Source: Parabacteroides chongii
GTDB lineage: Bacteria > Bacteroidota > Bacteroidia > Bacteroidales > Tannerellaceae
Assembly (NCBI RefSeq): GCF_029581355.1
Contig: NZ_CP120849.1
Coordinates: forward strand, 404,501 to 468,500
Length of the DNA stretch: 64,000 bases
Direction of reading: 5' to 3'
Made by a program: the position numbers and the translations under genes. The notes under the pieces are model-generated. The model did not search any database and was not told the origin of the DNA. It was given only the letters and a program-made list of their open reading frames with translations. Each line of letters opens with the position of its first letter. Within the stretch, counting starts at the first letter, position 1. Below, in pieces: positions 27,198 through 35,746 of this stretch.

Positions 27198-27246
27198 CTA
27201 AAAAACACAAAACCCCGAAGAACTTAATCCCCGGGGCTTGCTTTTT
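27198..27246 (-). terminator. Terminator of the 1467-aa surface-protein gene
   Basis: ACCCCG ... CGGGG stem (27211-27217 with 27231-27236) followed on the minus strand by TTTTGTGTTTTTT. On the plus strand a T-run also follows, so it may work in both directions. Confidence 0.75.
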
Positions 27247-27348
27247 TGTCTGTCTTCGCTCTTCACAGAGATCGAACAGAAGAACTTTATTTCATTACTT
27301 TAGTATTAATACTGACTGCTTGTTCGCCTGTCACAGGGTAATTGGTAG

Positions 27349-27368
27349 GGGCGGTTCGTGAACCGCCC
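27349..27368. repeat. Perfect GC-rich hairpin
   Basis: GGGCGGTTC / GAACCGCCC with a 2-nt gap, 42 bp past the stop of the giant gene. It resembles dispersed REP-like palindromes; a second copy is not seen in this window. Confidence 0.6.
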
Positions 27369-27409
27369 ACCACGCAGTCAATTTAAATTTATTGATTATA
27401 AATAGTTAC

Positions 27410-30400
27410 TTATTTTACGATTGCTTTAACAGCAGCTTCACCTTCTACGGCTACTACTACGATACCTGCAGGAGCAGAGATCTGAGCTTCAGAAGAAGTG
27501 ATTACTGTGTTGGCAATTGTCTGACCAAGTACGTTAGTGACAACAACATTCTTACCTGCAGCACCCTTAACAATAACAGCACCTTCTGTTGCGATTACTG
27601 ATACTTCGGCAGCATTGATTTCGTCATTTGCAACCGGCTTATCGTCAGTCTTAGCGATGTTGAAACGTTCTGCGTCTGCGATGTCATTTGTTAATACAGC
27701 TACACCGTTGATCAGGCGAACGAATTCGTTATTCTGAGTTTCGATGTAGAATTCAGCCTTTTGGTCGTCATTCTTTGTCAGACGGAACTGAACAGCAGCG
27801 TTGTTGAATTCGTTCTTGCTTAGATCGATCGTATCGTTAGCAGCCAGTTTTGTTCCTTTGAACTTAGAACTCATGATCAACAAGGTATCACCCTGGTGAA
27901 CAGCATCAACGAATGCCAGACGAGTGTAAGTTCTGTTTTCATACATAAACTTATCCAACATCTTCTTATCGCCCTTGTAAGCAGCTACAGAGTCAGACAA
28001 TGTTACCAGATAGTTAGCGCGAACCTGGTCTACCAATTCGTACGGATGGCCGTGGTCAATCGGACAGAATGTTGTATCCGGAGTAAAGTCAGGACGAACA
28101 GCCAGCAAATACTGAGGACGTGCAGTTTCGTTACGTACATAAGCAGTATCGATGAACATGGCAGCTTTGTTTTCGCCATTGAACAATGCACCCAGGTAGT
28201 TGATACCTGTAGGATCTGATTCGTAACCGGCTACTCTGTTGGCTGTATTTTCATACAGATAACGGTTGTCTTCGCGAGTCAGGTTGATCTTGGCAACGTT
28301 AGTTCCCATGTTGTTCAAACCGTCTTCAGCATCAGTTACACCCAGACGACGGTATTTAGGAGCATCTTTGGCTACCAGGCCGAAAGTAGAAGTACGACCG
28401 TCATTCAGGTAACCCCAGTTGTATATAGAGTAATCTTCCGACTGATTTTCACCTTCCAGATCTTCCTGTACAAGGATTGAAGGATAATCTTTTACAGAAA
28501 TCTTTTTAGAACCCAAAGCCCCTGTAATCTCGTTTTTCTCATTTTGCTGAGCTTTGATAATAGCATAATAATGTTGTGCGTCTGCTTCTTTAAATTCTTT
28601 CAGGAAGAAAGCATCCAGATTGGCATAGTTTACCTTTCCATTTGTCAACGTAGAGTTGATCAGTTTGAACTTACCGTCTTTATCAAGAGTGATGAACAGT
28701 TTATCTTCGTCCTTGATATTCTTATTGGCAGTTTCCAGTTGCAGGTAGTAAGGAATACGTTTCAACTGAGTTGCAATATCTTTTACTTCAGCAGGCCCGT
28801 AAGCAATAGAGTCTGTTGCACGAATCAAACGGAAATAAATACGATCGGCATCTTCCGTCTTAGCCACATTCAGGATAGAGTCTGCGTCATTGTAACCAAC
28901 GAACAGGTCATTATTCAAATTGTTCAGATAGTTCAATGAAAATACTCTCAACTGATCGTCAGCTTCTAGATTCTTTTCAGGATCGATAAAGTAACCCAAC
29001 GTTTTATCTGTTGTGAATTCTTTCGGAACGGAAGTGAACAACAGAGAGTCACCTTCCATGTTCGTGTAAAGATTCGCCGTACTTGTAGCATACATATACT
29101 GCTGCTGCACCTGTCCGAATTCATTTGTATATACAAGAGCCTTGTTAGATTCACGATTCACGATAGAATTCAGTTTTTCCCCTTTAGCCTGAGTTACGAT
29201 CCACTGTGCAGCCGGAATATGGTTCAGTTCCTGATCTTCAACAGAAGCCATTACCTGGTAATTATTATACAACCAGTTGTAAGTGATATAACGACCATTA
29301 CGGTTAGCGTTTTTCTCTTCGTTGCTTACGTATTTGATTGTGTAAACACCAGCAGGAATAGCTGCATAATCTTTGAAGTTGATACCGAAACCGATACGAG
29401 TATTGATAGTTGTCAGTTCAGAGCCAGTGATCTGTTCATATTTACCGACAGTTACTTCTTTATGATTGTCAGCCAAAACTGCCAGTTTGACAAATTTACC
29501 GTTAGCTTCATAGCCGTGAGCGGCATTTACATCTGTAATATCCACCCAGTTTTCAACACCTACAGCCGGTTTCATTGCATAACCGTCAGTTTCGATCTTC
29601 AAAGAGTCTTCAGTAGGATAATAAGTGAACTTGAAGTTGAAGTGACCGTTATAGTCTCTGAACAAAGGAACATTAGTTTCACTTAGTAATTTACCATTAC
29701 TGTTCGTGATACCTTCGGTATATTTCCATGCATCAAATTTCAGATGTCTGTTACCGGATACGCCTGTCAGCAAGTTAGTATCGACAGCCAGATACAGTTT
29801 GTTTTCTTTACTGTCTTTCTTACCTAAATATAAAGATACATATTTAGATACAACATCCTGATCCACTACTTCTCCTTCCTGAGAACCGGCAGCCAGATAT
29901 TTTTCGATATTGACAGAAGCAACAGCTGCTGGTAAGTTTTCACCTTTTACAGCACTACTGATTTCTACAATGATATCATCACCTTCCTTATTGAAATCTT
30001 CTTTGCATGCGTCGATAGCATCTTTAACTGCCTGAGCACTGTTCATAGCTGTAAGAGCATTTTTAATGCCTGTTACAGCATCTGCATAAACTTCAGCAGC
30101 CGTAGAAGCAGCCTCATATTTCGTTTTTTGATCAGCAACCAATGACTTTGCACGATCAGCTGCATCGACAGTAATAGGAAGTTCATCGATCAAAGCTTTA
30201 ATAGCATCTTTCACTTCAGTGTACTGATCAGCAGTATAAGCTTCTACCTGACCATAAGCCAATTTTGCATATTCTTCTTTGAATTTTGCTAAATCCCAAG
30301 CATCAACATGAGCAGTGAAAGACAAGTTATCAACAGCTGTATTGATTAATCCTGCAGCAGTAGTTAATTTAGCAATATTAGTATTAACAGTAGCAACAAC

Positions 30401-31813
30401 TGTCTCGGAACCAACCATACTAGTAACCAATGCTTCAACTTCTGCATCGACATTAGCTTTAACCCATTCTTTAATCTTATCGTTATCGGCAGCAACATAA
30501 TCAGGCACTGTTACATCGAATTTAGCATTCAACGCAGCAACCGCTGCTTTTGAAGCATCAAACAATTCCTCATTATTGTCTATATCTTCAACCTTACCTT
30601 TGAAAAGAGTTACAAGATCATCCTTTACAGCGTCAACATCCGTCAAAGACACAGCAGCAATTACACCATCAACAGTTGCTTTATCGTTGTTCTCCCCTAC
30701 TATTTCATCCATCTCGTAAGCAGCCACAACAGTATTGATAGCACTAGCGGCAGCAGCCAAAGCAGCAGCCTCTTTCACTTCACCGTCTTTTTTAGCTACT
30801 TCTGCATTCACTGCATTTAAAGAAGCATCAAAAGTATTTTCTGTTGTTGTTGCAGCAGCTTTTACTGTAGCAGCCCAATCCTTAGCAGCCTGATCCCATG
30901 CTGAACCGGCTGTAATTGCAGTCTGAACAGCATTTTCAACAGTTGCCGGAGCTAACAATTTATCAGCAGCATCCTTTGCAGCCTGCGCCGCAGCTTTCTG
31001 GTTTGCATTATAAGTATCTTCAGCAGGAACATTTCCTTTTTTGTACATGCTTGTAGAATAAGCAACAACCGGCTCTGCGATCAGGTCGTTAGCCGTCCAC
31101 ATATTACCGATCTTTGAACCTACTACATCACCAAAGAAACCCAAACGGAATTTACCGGCTTTTGTATTGGAAAGCATCGTTGAGTTCAGATCATCAGCAG
31201 TCAGAACTGTTCCCTGAACAACCATCGGTTTCAAAGTAAGTGCTTTGCCACCGTCACCCTTTGACTGTGCGTACTTGATAGCACCTACTTCACCGTTATT
31301 AACGGCCAATGTCATAACAGAGTCAGGATTTGCAAAACGGTATTTCAAAGCAGCTTCGCCATTAATACCCTTTCCTTCAATTCCTTCCTGCCATTCCCAT
31401 GTACCGATCTTACCGGGGAATTCGTAGTTGATTTCAGATGTCAAATCACCATTACCCGCATTTTCCGTAGAGAAAGACAAAGGCATGTGATAAGCAGCAC
31501 TTTCGAAAGTAAAATAATATTTCTTTACTGTATCATCATAAGTAGTCCAACGGATTGTCCAAAGAGTTTCTGCGAGGTTTGCACCCGTATTGGCTGCAAC
31601 CATTTTCAGAACCAATTTACCATCTGCTTCTTTTACCATAGCCAGTACGTTGCCTTCGCTATCAGCCAACTGGAAAGCTCCGTTCTGCTTCAAGTTTGTT
31701 GCAAGCGTACCCGCTGCAGTGAATTTAGAATAGTCAGGAGTTACAGCCCCCACCGTTCCAACACTTGAGGCGAGCAATAAACCCGCCACCAAAGTAGAAA
31801 ACTTTTTGTTCAT
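27410..31813 (-). CDS. Large secreted surface protein, S-layer-like, DUF6383-type C-terminus
   Basis: 1467 aa. A signal peptide (MNKKFSTLVAGLLLASSVGTVGA) is followed by beta-rich N-terminal sequence (24-265), an Ala-rich predicted helical/coiled region (about 270-620), then more beta-rich modules. The C-terminal ~75 residues (VIVKGAAGKNVVVTNVLGQT ... APAGIVVVAVEG) look like DUF6383, similar in layout to type IX secretion CTDs. At least nine D-(S/T)-(A/I/L/V) sites occur (DSLL, DSIL, DSIA, DSVA, DTLL, DTID, DTAY), the Bacteroidales O-glycosylation motif. Phase-variable S-layer glycoproteins are known in Parabacteroides distasonis; the invertible promoter 135 bp upstream fits such a gene. Cell-surface location is inferred. 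Confidence 0.8.
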   Translation of the reverse strand: MNKKFSTLVAGLLLASSVGTVGAVTPDYSKFTAAGTLATNLKQNGAFQLADSEGNVLAMVKEADGKLVLKMVAANTGANLAETLWTIRWTTYDDTVKKYYFTFESAAYHMPLSFSTENAGNGDLTSEINYEFPGKIGTWEWQEGIEGKGINGEAALKYRFANPDSVMTLAVNNGEVGAIKYAQSKGDGGKALTLKPMVVQGTVLTADDLNSTMLSNTKAGKFRLGFFGDVVGSKIGNMWTANDLIAEPVVAYSTSMYKKGNVPAEDTYNANQKAAAQAAKDAADKLLAPATVENAVQTAITAGSAWDQAAKDWAATVKAAATTTENTFDASLNAVNAEVAKKDGEVKEAAALAAAASAINTVVAAYEMDEIVGENNDKATVDGVIAAVSLTDVDAVKDDLVTLFKGKVEDIDNNEELFDASKAAVAALNAKFDVTVPDYVAADNDKIKEWVKANVDAEVEALVTSMVGSETVVATVNTNIAKLTTAAGLINTAVDNLSFTAHVDAWDLAKFKEEYAKLAYGQVEAYTADQYTEVKDAIKALIDELPITVDAADRAKSLVADQKTKYEAASTAAEVYADAVTGIKNALTAMNSAQAVKDAIDACKEDFNKEGDDIIVEISSAVKGENLPAAVASVNIEKYLAAGSQEGEVVDQDVVSKYVSLYLGKKDSKENKLYLAVDTNLLTGVSGNRHLKFDAWKYTEGITNSNGKLLSETNVPLFRDYNGHFNFKFTYYPTEDSLKIETDGYAMKPAVGVENWVDITDVNAAHGYEANGKFVKLAVLADNHKEVTVGKYEQITGSELTTINTRIGFGINFKDYAAIPAGVYTIKYVSNEEKNANRNGRYITYNWLYNNYQVMASVEDQELNHIPAAQWIVTQAKGEKLNSIVNRESNKALVYTNEFGQVQQQYMYATSTANLYTNMEGDSLLFTSVPKEFTTDKTLGYFIDPEKNLEADDQLRVFSLNYLNNLNNDLFVGYNDADSILNVAKTEDADRIYFRLIRATDSIAYGPAEVKDIATQLKRIPYYLQLETANKNIKDEDKLFITLDKDGKFKLINSTLTNGKVNYANLDAFFLKEFKEADAQHYYAIIKAQQNEKNEITGALGSKKISVKDYPSILVQEDLEGENQSEDYSIYNWGYLNDGRTSTFGLVAKDAPKYRRLGVTDAEDGLNNMGTNVAKINLTREDNRYLYENTANRVAGYESDPTGINYLGALFNGENKAAMFIDTAYVRNETARPQYLLAVRPDFTPDTTFCPIDHGHPYELVDQVRANYLVTLSDSVAAYKGDKKMLDKFMYENRTYTRLAFVDAVHQGDTLLIMSSKFKGTKLAANDTIDLSKNEFNNAAVQFRLTKNDDQKAEFYIETQNNEFVRLINGVAVLTNDIADAERFNIAKTDDKPVANDEINAAEVSVIATEGAVIVKGAAGKNVVVTNVLGQTIANTVITSSEAQISAPAGIVVVAVEGEAAVKAIVK

Positions 31814-31947
31814 AATTTAAAATTTAATATTAATAATAGTGTTAAAATGCTGTCACAAACCTTGTGAATCTTACTCTACACCTTTTTCCCTTTCTTCCCC
31901 TAACTATGTATCTGTTAAAAGGTGTTTAGTAAAATGACGAGATTAAT

Positions 31948-32124
31948 CGATCCTTTTTTCTAGTCATTTCTTGAGTGAATTTTTATTTTATACTGAAAAG
32001 CGATAATTTCATACAAACTTTGTTATGTAGTTGATAAGAAAGACTATATATTTGCAAAAATAAATTTGAAAAGAATTGCAGGTTTAAAAACTAGTCGTAC
32101 CTTTGTGACTAGAAAAAAGGATCG
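31948..32124. promoter_or_regulatory. Putative invertible promoter segment with 19-bp inverted repeats
   Basis: CGATCCTTTTTTCTAGTCA at 31948-31966 is the exact reverse complement of 32106-32124. Similarity continues outward with mismatches to about 31932 and 32140 (AATGAC...TTAA). The 139 bp between the repeats hold a good promoter. This is the layout of site-specific inversion switches that control surface molecules in Bacteroidales. No recombinase gene is in the window, so inversion would need one acting in trans. Confidence 0.8.
32076..32105 (+). promoter_or_regulatory. Promoter inside the invertible segment, currently pointing to the plus strand
   Basis: TTG (32076-32078), 19-bp spacer, TACCTTTG (32098-32105), abutting the right inverted repeat. 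In the present orientation it fires away from the surface-protein gene, towards 32550-34238. Inverted, it would drive the surface-protein gene with a leader of about 135 nt. A weaker TATATTTG lies at 32047-32054 in the same direction. Confidence 0.7.
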
Positions 32125-32549
32125 TTTAAATTAGTCATTCTATTTTAACATTTTAATTCACTGTATACCAATCCATTAAACATCATTTTACGCCTCATTT
32201 TACTATCATTTTAACACTCCCGTTTATTTAATGATAAAAGACTGCTGTACTGAAAGTTAAGCTTGATTTTCACTACTCTCTTTTCAGCAAGTGTAAATTA
32301 CTGTATAATAGCATATTAAGTTTTAATATCTGTTTTGTGTTCCCTGAGGTGTTGTTTTATATATAATGTACGCGATAGAACAACTATAAAAACAGTTGAT
32401 ATTTTATCAGAAAAACGTTTGGTTATTCAATAATAATTTTTACATTTACCACCCTAAGCTATGTATGATAATCCAAAGCCCTTCCTTCCCCGCAGCAGAG
32501 ATGCCGAAAACTGAAAAGAGTAGGCAGCCACCTTTAATACCTTTTATTT

Positions 32550-32750
32550 ATGTATACAGTAACAGCAGATGGAGTAAATTACATGGGCTCATATTATGAT
32601 TCGCAGGCAGGTTTTGCCTTGCAGTTTCCCAATGTAGATATCGCGATCGCTATAATGAGAGCTCAAGTCGTGTCGGTAACCGATCCGCACGGAGTTCTGA
32701 TTCCAGGTCTTACCCGCAGCCGTGCCGTGGGAAATATTGTTTATTTCTGA
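32550..32750 (+). CDS. Small hypothetical protein upstream of the 485-aa gene
   Basis: 66 aa: MYTVTADGVNYMGSYYDSQA ... VDIAIAIMRAQVVSVTDPHG ... SRAVGNIVYF. Compact, mixed alpha/beta composition, no signal or membrane segment. It ends 30 bp before the start of the 485-aa gene on the same strand, so the two are probably a unit. Not recognised. Coding use looks genuine, but the short length limits confidence. Confidence 0.55.
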   Translation: MYTVTADGVNYMGSYYDSQAGFALQFPNVDIAIAIMRAQVVSVTDPHGVLIPGLTRSRAVGNIVYF

Positions 32751-32780
32751 TAATTATTCAACCTTTTAATACTAATCGTT

Positions 32781-34238
32781 ATGCCATCAACAATACCTTA
32801 CGAACCGTCCCTCGTATTGGGGAACATCGTAAAACAGGAAAAGCTCGATAATGCGGAGCTGATTGCTGCATATCAGGCAGAAGCCGATGCAAAGGAAGTC
32901 ACCATGAACTCACTTATCGCTCTGCGTACAAATCTGGATATGACTGTTCAGGAACTCACCAACCTGGGGGTTGAAACACCCGAAATAACGGCTGAGATCA
33001 AAGAACTGAATAAGCAAATTTCCACTGCCGCCGCCGAATACGGAAAGGTGAAGCTGGAAACAGAGAAAAACATACAACCCTTGCGTGCGACGATGTCGAT
33101 GATGAGCGATGACATCGAGAGTCCTCTCGATTATACGAAAAGCGAAGTCAAATCGATGGGGGTCTCTTCCGATTCCATGCAGTTGAACGTACGCTATTTT
33201 TCGGTCGATTCCAATAAAGAGAGAAGCGAAAGCCAAGCCTCCAGCATCGGAGGTTTTGTGAGCGAAGCGATGAGCGGCTTCGGGCAAGCCCATGCCATGC
33301 AGCTGTCTAAATCCGTACAAAAGCAATTCGGTATGCAAAATGCCAATCATGAGCTGGAAGGGACGCTGGTTATCAGTATTTCCTGTACGCATAAAAATGC
33401 GCGCATCTTCTCGCCGTTGATACTGGATCCGGATAAAATGGTGGCTGCCTGGAATAAGGCCTTTCCGGATGAAGTGATCGATACCAAAAAGTCTCCGCTG
33501 AAGTTATGGGAAGAGTTGGAGAAATCTTCCTGCAACAAGCTGGTTTATGTTCTCTCGGGAGCCACATACGGGTCGAGCTTTGTCGGGATGATCCATGTCC
33601 TGAAGTCCGATTCGATGAATACGGTACAAAATATGGAAGGTGTGGCTCAGAAATTGCAGACCCAGTTTAAGTTGGGCGGCTGGTTTGCCGATTTACAGGG
33701 AGGTTTCGGTGTTGAAGATTCTTTTGCCAACAGTGTGAAAAACCTGATCAGTTCGCAAAACATCCAGTCGCATTGTTCGCTTGCCACCATGGGAGTGATT
33801 CCTTCGATCAAATCCAACCAGGTAAAAATGGGTGTGAAGCAATTTGCCGATTCCGATCCCGACAAAGAGATGCAGAAACTGGCTACCCTTCAAGGGGCGA
33901 CCGCCACTGAAAATAATACGCTCGAATCGTCGGCCAGTGCCGCACGCACCGGAAAGCAAATGATTTCGCTGCACAACGCCACGATCCAGTCTACCTTGAC
34001 CGGGTTGTCTGAGATCGACGACGGACAAAACGGCATGATCGATATCAACTCGCTGATGACAGCCATGGATGATTATGTTCAGAAGTGCTCTTCGGGAGAT
34101 GATAATATCGGTGTCCCGATCAATTATTATCTGAAGTCGCTGGATAAAGCCACGACGCTTAAAGCCTGGCTGGAGAAATACTATCCAAAAGAAAATATCA
34201 GTGGAGGCGACCAGCCTGAACCTGAACCGGGTGAATAA
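32781..34238 (+). CDS. Unrecognised 485-aa cytoplasmic protein
   Basis: No signal peptide or membrane segment. A long N-terminal helical region (about 15-105, with heptad-like AAYQAEADAKEVTMNSLIAL and MTVQELTNLGVETPEITAEI) is probably coiled coil. It is followed by a mixed domain (about 185-300) with hydrophobic strands LEGTLVISISCTHK and NKLVYVLSGATYGSSFVGMI, then another helical part and a Pro/Glu tail (GGDQPEPEPGE). The opening MPSTIPYEPSLVLGNIV is distinctive, but I cannot name the family. It is preceded by the 66-aa gene and may be served by the plus-facing promoter of the invertible segment ~440-670 bp upstream. Confidence 0.85.
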   Translation: MPSTIPYEPSLVLGNIVKQEKLDNAELIAAYQAEADAKEVTMNSLIALRTNLDMTVQELTNLGVETPEITAEIKELNKQISTAAAEYGKVKLETEKNIQPLRATMSMMSDDIESPLDYTKSEVKSMGVSSDSMQLNVRYFSVDSNKERSESQASSIGGFVSEAMSGFGQAHAMQLSKSVQKQFGMQNANHELEGTLVISISCTHKNARIFSPLILDPDKMVAAWNKAFPDEVIDTKKSPLKLWEELEKSSCNKLVYVLSGATYGSSFVGMIHVLKSDSMNTVQNMEGVAQKLQTQFKLGGWFADLQGGFGVEDSFANSVKNLISSQNIQSHCSLATMGVIPSIKSNQVKMGVKQFADSDPDKEMQKLATLQGATATENNTLESSASAARTGKQMISLHNATIQSTLTGLSEIDDGQNGMIDINSLMTAMDDYVQKCSSGDDNIGVPINYYLKSLDKATTLKAWLEKYYPKENISGGDQPEPEPGE

Positions 34239-34266
34239 TTCTCACACCTGAAGTTCCTCAATATGT

Positions 34267-34312
34267 AAATCCCGGCACTGGCAGACATTTTCTCCAATCA
34301 TTGCCGGGATTT
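34267..34312 (+). terminator. Probable terminator of the 485-aa gene
   Basis: An 11-bp perfect stem (34267-34277 with 34302-34312) with a 24-nt loop, 28 bp past the stop. No strong T-run follows. Confidence 0.5.
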
Positions 34313-34499
34313 GCCATTAATGCCATCACTAAAAACAAGGTACGAAGAAGCTACTTGAGTCACAAGTACCCTATATTTATCAGAAAGATGCTATCCCTCG
34401 GTACAATTCCTTCCTTTCTGCTGTATATTTGTATTCAATCAAATATACGTTTAACATATATCAAACGAATAGAACACATATATGTTTCTTTCACTTGGT

Positions 34500-34536
34500 A
34501 ATCGTTCTACTTTCATTCGATATTTATAGAACGATT
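34500..34536. promoter_or_regulatory. Dyad upstream of the HU-like gene
   Basis: AATCGTTCTA (34500-34509) and TAGAACGATT (34527-34536), 17 bp apart and 56 bp before the HU-like ATG. A possible operator site, perhaps for autoregulation. Confidence 0.35.
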
Positions 34537-34591
34537 CATTGTTCGGGATGAAAATTGGGTTTGGCTGGTATTAATTTAAAACACGATAACA

Positions 34592-35185
34592 ATGAGTTTA
34601 AAATTCGGTTGGTACAAAACTCCGGTTCCGGGAGACAGGGAGGATAAACAAGTTCCCCATGCACGCATCATTTCACAAGGGACACTCGACACAAAGTATA
34701 TGTGTAAAATGATCTCGATGTCGAGTACCATTTCTTCGGCTGATGTAAAAGGGGTATTAGAAGCTTTGAACTTCTGGATGGGATTCTGTCTGTCGGAAGG
34801 GAACAGTATCGAACTGGATGGACTGGGTTACTTTACCCCTACACTGAAAAGTAAAATAACCACCGATGAAAACGGTAAAAACAAGGTACAGGCAGAAATA
34901 GATTCCGTCAGTTTCCGTTGTGCAACCTCTCTGAAAGAACAGGTACGGGAAGCCGGACTCGAACTGGTGAAAAAAACGAATACGGAAAAGCTCCCGCAAG
35001 AACAACGCCTGGAAAATATCATGGCTGAAGTGGAAGAAAACAAGTGCATCAACCGCAGTACCTGCATGAAACTGAACCACTGCAGCCAGTTCATGGCACT
35101 AAACGACCTGAAACAGCTGATAGACAGCAAACAACTGATACAGATCGGCGGAGGCAAACAGACAATGTATATACGCTCAGTGTAA
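34592..35185 (+). CDS. HU-like DNA-binding protein with C-terminal winged-helix-like extension
   Basis: 197 aa. The HU-type core spans about residues 25-130 (MCKMISMSSTISSADVKGVL ... IELDGLGYFTPTLKSK). A C-terminal extension (about 140-197; RLENIMAEVEENKCINRSTCM ... NDLKQLIDSKQLIQIGG) looks like a winged helix and matches the spacing of the tail of the partial gene at 3-242. It is longer than the 147-aa HU-like protein at 26011-26454. Likely a DNA-architectural or regulatory protein; targets unknown. A strong 18-bp hairpin starts at its stop codon. Confidence 0.85.
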   Translation: MSLKFGWYKTPVPGDREDKQVPHARIISQGTLDTKYMCKMISMSSTISSADVKGVLEALNFWMGFCLSEGNSIELDGLGYFTPTLKSKITTDENGKNKVQAEIDSVSFRCATSLKEQVREAGLELVKKTNTEKLPQEQRLENIMAEVEENKCINRSTCMKLNHCSQFMALNDLKQLIDSKQLIQIGGGKQTMYIRSV

Positions 35186-35230
35186 ATCTGAAATTTCGCG
35201 GCAAAAATAACCGCCGCGAAATTTCAGATT
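35185..35230. terminator. Perfect 18-bp hairpin after the HU-like gene
   Basis: The arms 35185-35202 and 35213-35230 (AATCTGAAATTTCGCGGC and its complement) are fully complementary, with a 10-nt loop AAAAATAACC. There is no T-run afterwards, so it may be a terminator or an RNA-stability/protein-binding element. Confidence 0.6.
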
Positions 35231-35524
35231 CAAGCCAAAATAGCTTTATTCCCATACATTTGATTTATCCACTGATTTATCCACACAAAATAATCCGCAC
35301 TATGATAAAAAGGACGGGCAGCAGACAGAAACATCTCTTGCATCATATGCTGTTATAATTATTTCATTTGAATTATTCGATTCGAATAATTCGGATTTAA
35401 CCGTTTCACAAGGACATACAGCCATTTTTGTCGCTGTAAAATTTGTTATTCTACATCCTTTCTTTTACCTTTGTAACAGCCGTTAATGTAATGACCATTA
35501 AATTAACGGGGATTAAATTAAGAT
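35231..35524. other. Intergenic, no gene seen
   Basis: AT-rich. Contains TTACCTTTG at about 35466-35474, a -7-like element that may predate the loss of the ATPase gene downstream, and a dyad GAATTATTCGATTCGAATAATTC around 35369-35391. Confidence 0.4.
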
Positions 35525-35704
35525 GTGCATGAAATCGATCTTATCGCCCTCAACCGTTTTGAAGAGAAGGCATTGATAGCTGAAGTTAAGCGAAATCCAA
35601 ATAAGATCAATATAGCTCGCCTATATGAGAAAGTTGCCTCCATAAAAAAACAATTATCGCATTACACATTGGAAATAAAAGGATTGTCAATGCAGGACAT
35701 GTAA
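35525..35704 (+). pseudogene. C-terminal stump of an ATPase with DUF234-type domain
   Basis: An open stretch of 59 codons (HEIDLIALNRFEEKALIAEV, then KRNPNKINIARLYEK ... IKGLSMQDM) reads like the end of archaeal-type ATPases, whose DUF234 region has a PD-(D/E)xK-like E-I-D ... E-V-K pattern. A stop codon lies two codons upstream and no ATPase domain precedes it, so it is a remnant rather than a complete gene. Confidence 0.6.
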
Positions 35705-35746
35705 ATAGTCAAACGAAAACATTGAATAAACTAAACCTCCGTCGAT

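Larger units (their letters stand above)
27088..27409. other. Intergenic region with two hairpins
   Basis: No gene is visible. It contains the terminator of the giant surface-protein gene (27198-27246) and a separate perfect GC-rich hairpin (27349-27368), described below. Confidence 0.6.
31814..32549. other. 736-bp regulatory region with invertible segment
   Basis: Contains the inverted repeats and promoter listed below (31948-32124). The rest (32125-32549) is AT-rich with repeated CATTTTA motifs at about 32149-32211. An ORF at 32396-32599 has no coding character and is not called. Confidence 0.6.
34239..34591. other. Intergenic region with two dyads
   Basis: Holds a hairpin at 34267-34312 (stem AAATCCCGGCA / TGCCGGGATTT, probably the end signal of the 485-aa gene), a TATATTTG at 34424-34431 and an inverted repeat at 34500-34536. 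The short ORF at 34301-34501 overlaps these and is not called. Confidence 0.5.

Noticed and set aside
32396..32599. 67-aa plus-strand ORF
   Set aside because: Starts in AT-rich regulatory DNA, overlaps the better-looking 66-aa gene at 32550, and its composition is not protein-like.
34301..34501. 66-aa plus-strand ORF
   Set aside because: Begins within a hairpin and covers a promoter-like TATATTTG and an inverted repeat; no coding character.
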